A stretch of 5,063 bases of DNA from Defluviitaleaceae bacterium (GTDB taxonomy: Bacteria > Bacillota > Clostridia > Lachnospirales > WRAX01), in assembly GCA_009787945.1 (NCBI GenBank), contig WQSI01000119.1, positions 1 through 5,063 on the forward strand, in the 5' to 3' direction. Below are positions 1-5,063 of the stretch, piece after piece (positions within the stretch are counted from its first letter, which is position 1; every line of letters begins with the position of its first letter). The notes under the pieces are model-generated. The model worked only from the letters and a program-made list of their open reading frames with translations. It did no database searches and had not been told where the DNA came from. A program made the translations under genes and the position numbers.

Positions 1-1270
1 GTTTAAGTGGAATGCCTGCCGCAACAATCCAGGGGACATCAAGTATATAATCTGCAATGCCGATGAAGGCGACCCAGGTGCTTTTATGGACAGGGCAATT
101 ATCGAGGGCGACCCCCACGGCTTAATTGAAGGCATGATGATTGGCGCGTATGCCATGGGCTGTGCCGAAGGCATTGTTTACGTTCGTGCAGAATATCCAT
201 TGGCAATTGCCCGTTTGGAGATTGCCCTGGAGCAAGCCAGAAACCGCGGAATATTAGGCAAAAACATATTTGAAAGCGGATTTGATTTTGACATTCGCAT
301 AAAGGCGGGGGCTGGTGCTTTCGTATGTGGTGAGGAAACCGCCCTTATCGCGTCTTTAGAAGGGGAAAGGGGTATGCCGCGCCTAAAACCGCCTTTTCCT
401 GCCCAAAAAGGCTACAAAGGTATGCCCAGCAACATTAATAACGTGGAAACCCTAGCAAATGTACCTTGGATTTTGCGTGAAGGCGGCGAGGCTTTTGCCG
501 CCATGGGCACAGAAAACAGCAAAGGAACAAAAGTTTTTGCTCTTGCAGGCAAAATCAACAACGGGGGGCTTGTGGAAGTGCCAATGGGGGATACTTTGCA
601 CAATGTTATCTTTAATCTTGGTGGCGGCATCAAGGGGGGCAAGGCTTTCAAAGCCGTGCAAATGGGCGGCCCTTCTGGCGGTTGCATCCCTGCCCATATG
701 GATGACACCATTATCGACTATAAATCAATTTCTGCCACGGGGGCAATCATGGGTTCTGGCGGCATGGTCGTTATGGATGAAACCACGTGTATGGTGGACA
801 TTGCCCGCTTTTTCCTGGACTTTACCCGCAAGGAAAGCTGCGGAAAATGCACCCACTGCCGCATTGGCACAAAACGGATGCTTGAAATTTTGGAGCGTAT
901 TTGCGCAGGAGACGGCAGAGAAGGCGACATTGAACTCCTGGAAGAACTCGGAAAATCCATCGGAGAGGGCAGCTTGTGCGCATTAGGGCAAACCGCCGCA
1001 AACCCCGTGCTTACCACAATACGCTACTTCCGAAACGAATATAAAGACCATATAAATCATAAAAAATGCACCGCAAAATCCTGCAAGCCCCTGCTCACAT
1101 ACACAATAAACGCAGAAAAATGCGTGGGTTGCACCCTTTGCCGAAGAAATTGCCCAACATCATGCATCACGGGGCAACAAAAAGAAACCCACACCATTAA
1201 CCAAGAAAATTGCATTAAGTGCGGTAAATGCTTTGCTGTTTGTAACTTTAAAGCTATCAATATTGACTAA
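1..1270 (+). CDS. stnB: NuoF/HydB/HndC-family NADH-binding FMN and iron-sulfur flavoprotein subunit, 5'-partial; probable StnB-like transhydrogenase subunit
   Basis: The reading frame is open from base 2 to the TAA at 1268-1270, giving 422 visible residues; the ATG at base 86 is internal, because conserved family sequence (KWNACRNNPGD, then the FMN-site motif NADEGDPGAFMDR) runs upstream of it. Counting from the codon at base 2, the NADH/FMN domain shows the glycine-rich GAGAFVCGEETAL motif near residues 103-115. The N3-type [4Fe-4S] site is SCGKCTHCR (C280, C283, C286) with C326. A C-terminal ferredoxin domain has two CxxCxxCxxxC sets (C374-C384 and C404-C414), preceded by an extra pair, C356 and C361. 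That C-terminal ferredoxin is typical of HydB/HndC subunits of cytosolic bifurcating enzymes and absent from classical complex I NuoF. The missing N-terminus would hold the start of the FMN domain and, in HydB relatives, a thioredoxin-like [2Fe-2S] domain. Inferred role: oxidising or reducing NAD(H) on FMN and passing electrons to the partner encoded 32 bases downstream. The family is certain; the Stn assignment rests on the neighbour. A HydABC or Hnd hydrogenase subunit is less likely because no H-cluster subunit is visible. Confidence 0.93.
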   Translation, partial: FKWNACRNNPGDIKYIICNADEGDPGAFMDRAIIEGDPHGLIEGMMIGAYAMGCAEGIVYVRAEYPLAIARLEIALEQARNRGILGKNIFESGFDFDIRIKAGAGAFVCGEETALIASLEGERGMPRLKPPFPAQKGYKGMPSNINNVETLANVPWILREGGEAFAAMGTENSKGTKVFALAGKINNGGLVEVPMGDTLHNVIFNLGGGIKGGKAFKAVQMGGPSGGCIPAHMDDTIIDYKSISATGAIMGSGGMVVMDETTCMVDIARFFLDFTRKESCGKCTHCRIGTKRMLEILERICAGDGREGDIELLEELGKSIGEGSLCALGQTAANPVLTTIRYFRNEYKDHINHKKCTAKSCKPLLTYTINAEKCVGCTLCRRNCPTSCITGQQKETHTINQENCIKCGKCFAVCNFKAINID

Positions 1271-1289
1271 GTGTAAGACTAAGAAAAAC

Positions 1290-1296
1290 GAGGTGG
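1290..1296 (+). promoter_or_regulatory. Ribosome binding site that supports a TTG start
   Basis: GAGGTGG lies 6 bases upstream of the TTG at 1303. It is the only good Shine-Dalgarno-like sequence in the 32-base gap. The GTG at 1293 is in another frame, and translation from TTG 1303 begins exactly where a [2Fe-2S] ferredoxin fold should (MEKIVVKIDG), so the TTG is very probably the true start. Confidence 0.7.
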
Positions 1297-1302
1297 AACA
1301 AA

Positions 1303-3756
1303 TTGGAAAAGATTGTAGTAAAAATAGACGGAATTACCGTGGAAGGCACGGCGGGGCAAACCATTTTGGATTTGGCGCGCCAGGCGGGAATTGATATACC
1401 AAATATGTGCCACAGTGATTTACTTGATGTTTATGCATCTTGTGGCATTTGTACGGTGGAGGTGGCAGGGGCACCGCGGCTTTTGCGGGCTTGCTCCACA
1501 GTGGCAACGGAGGGTATGGAAGTTGTGACCCGTTCTGCCCGCGTGGATGCTAACCGCAAGGCGGCGTTGGATTTGATGTTAAGCAACCATAAAGGCGACT
1601 GTCGCCCCCCTTGTCAGCAGGCATGTCCTGCTGAAACAGATTGCCAGGGTTATGTGGGGCTAACTGCCAATGGGCTGTTTGCCGAGGCGTTGAAGCTGAC
1701 CAAAAACCGCATACCGTTGCCTGCCAGTATTGGGCGGGTATGTCCGCGCCCTTGTGAGGATGGTTGCCGCCGCGTCCTTGTGGACGAGCCTATCTCCATT
1801 GGCAGCATAAAGGAATTTATCGGGGATTTGCATATTGACTACGCCCCAGAGGTTGGCGCAGACACTGGCAAACGTGTGGCTGTTGTTGGCGGTGGACCCG
1901 GCGGGCTGACTATGGCGTATCAGATGCGCCGTTTAGGTCATGGAGTTGTTGTGTATGATGCCATGCCCCAAATGGGCGGTATGTTGCGCTATGGCATACC
2001 AGAGTATCGCTTGCCAAAGGCGGTGCTAGATAAGGAAATTAGCGTGGTTGCATCAATGGGTGCGGACTTGCGCAACAATACTAAAATTGGCGTTGATATT
2101 GATTTTGGTGACTTGCAAAAGGATTTTGATGCTGTAGTTGTTGCTAATGGTGCTTGGCGTGCCGCCCCAATGGGCTGTGATGGTGAAGTTTTAGCTAATG
2201 TTTACGGCGGAATTGACTTTTTGCGGGAAGTTGTCCTTGGTAACGCTCCTGATTTTAAGGGCAAGCGTGTTGCTGTTGTTGGCGGCGGCAACACTGCCAT
2301 GGATGCCTGCCGCACTGCCATGCGCCTTGGTGCTTCTGACGTGTTTAATCTTTATCGCAGAACCCGTGACGAAATGCCTGCCCAGGCAATTGAAATCACC
2401 GAAGCCATTGAAGAGGGCGTGACATTTAAAAATCTTGTTAATCCAACAGAAATCATCGGCACGGATGGAGCCGTTTCTGCCGTTAGGCTTCAAATTATGG
2501 AGCTTGGCGAGGCGGACGAGAGAGGACGTCGCGCACCAATTGCTGTAGAGGGCAAAACCGAGATACTTGATGTTGATGTGGTTATCGTTGCCATTGGGCA
2601 AAAGGCGGATATGGCTGGATTTGGTGGTCTTGAGCTTAATCGTTGGGGCAATGTGGATGTTAATGTAAATAGTTTTACAACCAACCTAAAGGGCGTGTTT
2701 GCCGTTGGTGACGTGGCTGATACTGGGGCGGACATTGCAGTAAAAGCCATTGGTGACGCTCAAAAAGCTGCGGTTGCTGTGGACGCTTATCTCCGTGGAG
2801 AGGAATTTGTGCCGCAGAAGCCATTTCTGGTGAAAGATGAAACGGTGACAGCAGAGGACTTTGCTCACATCACCAAGGCTAACCGTTTGAAAGTGGCTCA
2901 TAGGGCTGGGGAGGTTCGGGCTAAAGACTTCGCCCCTGTCAATTTGCCGCTTGGCAAGGCTGATGTGGTGGCAGAAGCACAGCGTTGCCTAGAATGTGGC
3001 TGTCAAGATTATTTCAATTGCAAGCTTATAAATTACGCAAATCAATATGCTGTGACCCCAGAAAAGTTTGATGCAGACCCGCCTGTTGCGGACATTAAGC
3101 ACAAACAACATGATAAAATTACATTTGACCCTGCAAAGTGCATCCTGTGCGGTCAATGTGTGCGCATTTGTGACCAAGTTGTGGGTGCAGGGGCGTTGGG
3201 GCTTGTAGACCGTGGGTTTGACACGGTTGTGTCACCTGCCTTGTCCAAACCTTTGGCAGAAACCGATTGTATCAGCTGCGGCATGTGCGCCCATCTTTGC
3301 CCAACAGGCGCGCTGATGGCACGCACCAACCTAGACAAGCAAGTTCCCCTTGCAGAATACGACATTGTGACAACAAATTGCCCAAATTGCAGTTTGGCTT
3401 GCCCTGTGGTTCTTAAAGTTGACGGCAACAGGGTAATAAGCGCATTGCCGACCCCTGGCGGACTGCTTTGTGAGAAGGGAAGCTTCGGCATTGATGAGAT
3501 ACATCACCCTAAAACCGCTGATATTGACACTTTAGAAGCCATTGCAAATGCTGACACAATTGTTGTCAGCGACCCTGCAACCCTTATTAAAGAATTTGGC
3601 GTGGCTGCCATGCACATTACCATGGCAGTAGAAAAGGGAGCAAAACTTATTTTGAAGCAAAAGGGAACATATTTGGATAGATTTGCCAGCAAAGATGAGC
3701 CAAAGGGCAAAGTTGTGGAAATTCATACCAATGGAAATATAATGAACATAAACTAA
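1303..3756 (+). CDS. stnA: Fused [2Fe-2S]/GltD-NfnB-like FAD-NAD(P)H oxidoreductase with HydA/NuoG-like Fe-S domains; probable StnA-like subunit of an electron-bifurcating transhydrogenase
   Basis: 817 residues from a TTG start. In order: (1) plant-type [2Fe-2S] domain, residues 1-80, ligands C36, C47, C50, C64 as in NuoG/HydA. (2) A cysteine-rich helical domain of GltD/DPD/NfnB type, about 90-175, with C100, C104, C108 and GRVCPRPCEDGC (C147, C151, C155), expected to bind two [4Fe-4S]. (3) FAD Rossmann motif VVGGGPGG near 195-201, closed by AVGD at 467-470. (4) An inserted NAD(P)H Rossmann motif GGGNTA at 327-332 with YRRTRDEMP at 351-359, the arginines fitting NADPH. (5) A Cys4 linker, RCLECGC plus C573. 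(6) Ferredoxin pair C613-C623 and C656-C666. (7) Molybdopterin-oxidoreductase-type Fe4S4 motif C693, C696, C700, C723. (8) A 94-residue tail. No H-cluster motifs and no full molybdopterin domain are present, so it is neither a hydrogenase nor a formate dehydrogenase catalytic subunit. Inferred role: NADP(H) site and Fe-S wiring of a cytosolic NADH/NADPH/ferredoxin transhydrogenase with the upstream NuoF-like partner. Automatic annotation may call it glutamate synthase small chain, but no large subunit is nearby. Confidence 0.9.
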   Translation: MEKIVVKIDGITVEGTAGQTILDLARQAGIDIPNMCHSDLLDVYASCGICTVEVAGAPRLLRACSTVATEGMEVVTRSARVDANRKAALDLMLSNHKGDCRPPCQQACPAETDCQGYVGLTANGLFAEALKLTKNRIPLPASIGRVCPRPCEDGCRRVLVDEPISIGSIKEFIGDLHIDYAPEVGADTGKRVAVVGGGPGGLTMAYQMRRLGHGVVVYDAMPQMGGMLRYGIPEYRLPKAVLDKEISVVASMGADLRNNTKIGVDIDFGDLQKDFDAVVVANGAWRAAPMGCDGEVLANVYGGIDFLREVVLGNAPDFKGKRVAVVGGGNTAMDACRTAMRLGASDVFNLYRRTRDEMPAQAIEITEAIEEGVTFKNLVNPTEIIGTDGAVSAVRLQIMELGEADERGRRAPIAVEGKTEILDVDVVIVAIGQKADMAGFGGLELNRWGNVDVNVNSFTTNLKGVFAVGDVADTGADIAVKAIGDAQKAAVAVDAYLRGEEFVPQKPFLVKDETVTAEDFAHITKANRLKVAHRAGEVRAKDFAPVNLPLGKADVVAEAQRCLECGCQDYFNCKLINYANQYAVTPEKFDADPPVADIKHKQHDKITFDPAKCILCGQCVRICDQVVGAGALGLVDRGFDTVVSPALSKPLAETDCISCGMCAHLCPTGALMARTNLDKQVPLAEYDIVTTNCPNCSLACPVVLKVDGNRVISALPTPGGLLCEKGSFGIDEIHHPKTADIDTLEAIANADTIVVSDPATLIKEFGVAAMHITMAVEKGAKLILKQKGTYLDRFASKDEPKGKVVEIHTNGNIMNIN

Positions 3757-3761
3757 GGAGG
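3755..3761 (+). promoter_or_regulatory. Strong ribosome binding site overlapping the upstream stop codon
   Basis: AAGGAGG shares its first two bases with the TAA stop (3754-3756) of the preceding gene and sits 8 bases before the ATG at 3770. This near-ideal Shine-Dalgarno, inside a 13-base gap, fixes the aminotransferase start and argues for co-transcription, possibly with ribosome re-initiation. Confidence 0.85.
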
Positions 3762-3769
3762 ATTAACCT

Positions 3770-4954
3770 ATGAACCAAACATTTGCAAAACGTGCAGAAA
3801 GCCTAGCCCCAGCGGCTGTTTACGAAATTTTAAAACATTGTGGCCCTGGCAAGGCAATCGCCTTCGCGGCTGGAAACCCAGGAGCGGATGCAATTCCAGG
3901 TGAGGTAATTGCGGGCTATATGGCAGAGGCTTTAACTATGCCAATCCCTCAAACTTTGTTATATGCCCCGACTGAGGGCTATCCGCCCCTGCGCGAAAAA
4001 CTCGTGGCAGACTTGAAAAGCAAGCGCAACATAGGCAATGACGATGACAAAATTATAATTACTCAGGGTGCGACCCAAGCCATTGAGATTGTCACCAAAG
4101 TTTTCTGCAACGAAGGCGATGTGATTATAAGCGAAAATCCAAGCTTTACAGGCTCGTTGTCTGCATTTAAATCCTATGGGGTGCAAATTGAGGGTGTAGA
4201 CATGGAGCATGACGGCATGTGTATGGAAAAGCTAGAGGAAACCCTTAAAAAACACCCTAATGCCCGCTTTATCTACACAATCCCTAACTTCCAAAACCCA
4301 ACAGGCTGGACAACAAGCCTGGAGAAACGCAAAAAGATTTATGAGCTTGCAAAAAAGTACAATACCCTAATTTTAGAGGACGACCCCTATGGCGATTTGC
4401 GCTATTTTGGTGAGGACATTCCAACAATCAAGTCTATGGATACAGATGGAATTGTTCTTTATGCTGGTTCTTTTTCCAAGACAATTTCCCCAGGGCTTCG
4501 GGTGGGATATTTGTTGATGCACAAAAATTACATGGAAAAATTGGCTGCCGCCAAGCAAATTTCTGATGTACACTCTCCGTCTGTTAATCAAATTGTTGTT
4601 CATAAAATGATGACAGAATTTACAATGGAGCGTCAACTTGCAGATGTTCGTGCCATTTACAACCGCCGCCTGCAACTTACATGCGATTGTATTGATAAAT
4701 ACCTTGGCGGCCGTGTAAGCTATGTTAAGCCAGAGGGCGGGTTGTATGTTTATGTGCAGCTGCCTGCGGAAATTAATGTAGATGATTTTTGTGGACAGGC
4801 ATTAAAAGATGGTGTTGGTATTGTTCAAGGTCACTCCTTTGAAGTTACACCTGACCCCAATTCACCCTATTTCCGCATAAATTTCTCTTCCCCAACAGAT
4901 GAGAATTTGGAAAAAGGCATTAGAATACTTGGGGATGTTTTAAAAAAGTTTTAG
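3770..4954 (+). CDS. PLP-dependent aminotransferase, fold type I, class I/II (2-aminoadipate/aromatic aminotransferase-like, LysN/ARO8/MocR branch)
   Basis: Complete, 394 residues, a normal length for the family. It transfers an amino group between an amino acid and a 2-oxo acid through pyridoxal phosphate, in the cytosol. Visible residues: phosphate-cup loop QGATQAI (99-105); NFQNPTG (173-179) with the conserved N176; EDDPYG (203-208) with D204 expected at the PLP ring nitrogen and Y207 at O3'; Schiff-base lysine K237 in SFSKTISPGLRVGY with R244 at the phosphate; and R369 in YFRINFS, the substrate carboxylate arginine. The N-terminal segment with AFAAGNPG, LLYAPTEGYPPLRE and EGGLYVYVQLP is typical of the LysN/ARO8 and MocR-like branch. 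There is no N-terminal DNA-binding domain, so it is an enzyme and not a MocR regulator. The substrate cannot be fixed from sequence: 2-aminoadipate, aromatic, branched-chain and valine-pyruvate type activities all occur in this branch. Its position 13 bases after the transhydrogenase-like gene suggests joint expression; no catalytic residue is missing. Confidence 0.93.
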   Translation: MNQTFAKRAESLAPAAVYEILKHCGPGKAIAFAAGNPGADAIPGEVIAGYMAEALTMPIPQTLLYAPTEGYPPLREKLVADLKSKRNIGNDDDKIIITQGATQAIEIVTKVFCNEGDVIISENPSFTGSLSAFKSYGVQIEGVDMEHDGMCMEKLEETLKKHPNARFIYTIPNFQNPTGWTTSLEKRKKIYELAKKYNTLILEDDPYGDLRYFGEDIPTIKSMDTDGIVLYAGSFSKTISPGLRVGYLLMHKNYMEKLAAAKQISDVHSPSVNQIVVHKMMTEFTMERQLADVRAIYNRRLQLTCDCIDKYLGGRVSYVKPEGGLYVYVQLPAEINVDDFCGQALKDGVGIVQGHSFEVTPDPNSPYFRINFSSPTDENLEKGIRILGDVLKKF

Positions 4955-4968
4955 TGTTTTGAATAGTG

Positions 4969-4993
4969 TAGGGGCGCATATTATGCGCCCTTA
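4969..4993 (+). terminator. Hairpin-forming palindrome 14 bases after the aminotransferase stop; possible operon end without a U-tract
   Basis: The 12-base arms TAGGGGCGCATA (4969-4980) and TATGCGCCCTTA (4982-4993) flank a single T and pair fully except for one G-T wobble. As RNA the innermost pairs would open to leave a small loop. The GC-rich core and the position just after the last gene suit a transcript end or a 3'-stabilising stem-loop. However, the bases that follow are GGGGCTGTC, not a T-run, and the minus strand also lacks one, so it is not a canonical Rho-independent terminator. It may instead belong to the repeat-like sequence that follows. Confidence 0.45.
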
Positions 4994-5063
4994 GGGGCTG
5001 TCTCCAAAATCCATTCCGCCAGCTTTTCGGCTTATTTCCCACCCAGTCTGCGTCAGCAGAACC
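4994..5063. repeat. Possible edge of a dispersed intergenic repeat or MITE-like element, running off the window
   Basis: No gene is supported in the last 109 bases. After the palindrome the sequence starts GGGGCTGTCTCCAAAAT, which looks to me like the boundary of intergenic repeats seen in Clostridia genomes; this is recognition from memory, not a search. A small stem-loop, TCTGC (5047-5051) with GCAGA (5056-5060) around GTCA, lies near the end. One minus-strand frame gives a short peptide-like stretch and the others contain stops, as expected when non-coding repeats are mis-called as small proteins. No second copy is visible within the window. Confidence 0.3.

Noticed and set aside
305..346. 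Phe in place of the Tyr found in complex I at the GAGAY nucleotide-site motif of the NuoF-like subunit
   Set aside because: As far as I recall, GAGAF is common in the HydB/HndC branch, so it is probably a family trait and not a sign of altered function.
459..986. A 175-codon plus-strand open frame inside the NuoF-like gene
   Set aside because: It is out of frame with a strongly conserved protein, has no ribosome binding site and shows no recognisable domain; the true frame holds all the flavin and Fe-S motifs.
1870..2289. Imperfect 27-base direct repeat (1870-1896 and 2263-2289, 23 of 27 bases alike)
   Set aside because: Both copies encode the RVAVVGGG strand and loop of the two Rossmann folds in the GltD-like module, so protein constraint explains the similarity.
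2191..2601. A 136-codon minus-strand open frame inside the large fusion gene
   Set aside because: It lies opposite the conserved NAD(P)H Rossmann region and its translation resembles no family; it is a shadow of the real coding frame.
1303..3756. [FeFe]-hydrogenase catalytic subunit, suggested by the HydA-like Fe-S domains
   Set aside because: No H-cluster cysteine motifs are present and only 94 residues follow the last Fe-S motif, far too few for the H-cluster domain.
3770..4954. MocR/GntR-type transcription regulator
   Set aside because: The protein starts directly with the aminotransferase N-terminus; there is no winged-helix DNA-binding domain and the upstream gap is only 13 bases.
4991..5063. 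Minus-strand peptide-like frame ending at TAA (4991-4993) as the end of a convergent gene
   Set aside because: Too short to judge, no family match is recognisable, and the region looks like a non-coding repeat; sequence beyond the window would be needed.

Overview
The window is one compact gene cluster on the plus strand, plus a short non-coding tail. It holds three genes in the same direction: the 3' part of a NuoF/HydB-family flavoprotein, an 817-residue fused flavin/iron-sulfur oxidoreductase, and a complete PLP-dependent aminotransferase. The gaps are only 32 and 13 bases, with a clear Shine-Dalgarno site before the second and third genes, so they look like one transcription unit. The density of cysteine-ligated Fe-S clusters, the strong AGGAGG-type ribosome binding sites, the TTG start and the protein families point to a strictly anaerobic, probably fermentative or acetogenic Clostridia-type Firmicute. 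The species cannot be read from the sequence.

Region by region: bases 1-1270 encode an NADH-binding FMN flavoprotein with the N3-type [4Fe-4S] site and a C-terminal 2x[4Fe-4S] ferredoxin domain; its N-terminus lies outside the window. Bases 1303-3756 encode a fusion of a NuoG/HydA-like [2Fe-2S] domain, a complete GltD/NfnB-like FAD + NAD(P)H module, two further ferredoxin-type [4Fe-4S] sites, a molybdopterin-oxidoreductase-type Fe4S4 motif and a short tail. The tail has neither a hydrogenase H-cluster domain nor a full molybdopterin domain. Bases 3770-4954 encode a fold-type I aminotransferase of the 2-aminoadipate/aromatic (LysN/ARO8, MocR-like) branch. Bases 4955-5063 are non-coding, with a near-perfect palindrome followed by what may be the edge of a dispersed repeat.

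The pairing of a HydB/NuoF-like subunit with an NfnB-HydA-like fusion lacking an H-cluster matches the domain plan of the Stn (Sporomusa-type Nfn) electron-bifurcating transhydrogenases, which link NADH, NADPH and ferredoxin. On that reading the NuoF-like subunit handles NAD(H) and the GltD-like module handles NADP(H), with Fe-S clusters wiring the two together and to ferredoxin. A NuoE-like small subunit would be expected just upstream, outside the window. The aminotransferase may link this redox system to amino acid turnover. The system is therefore probably a member of a known but recently characterised family; the co-transcribed aminotransferase and the C-terminal remnant are the parts least explained.
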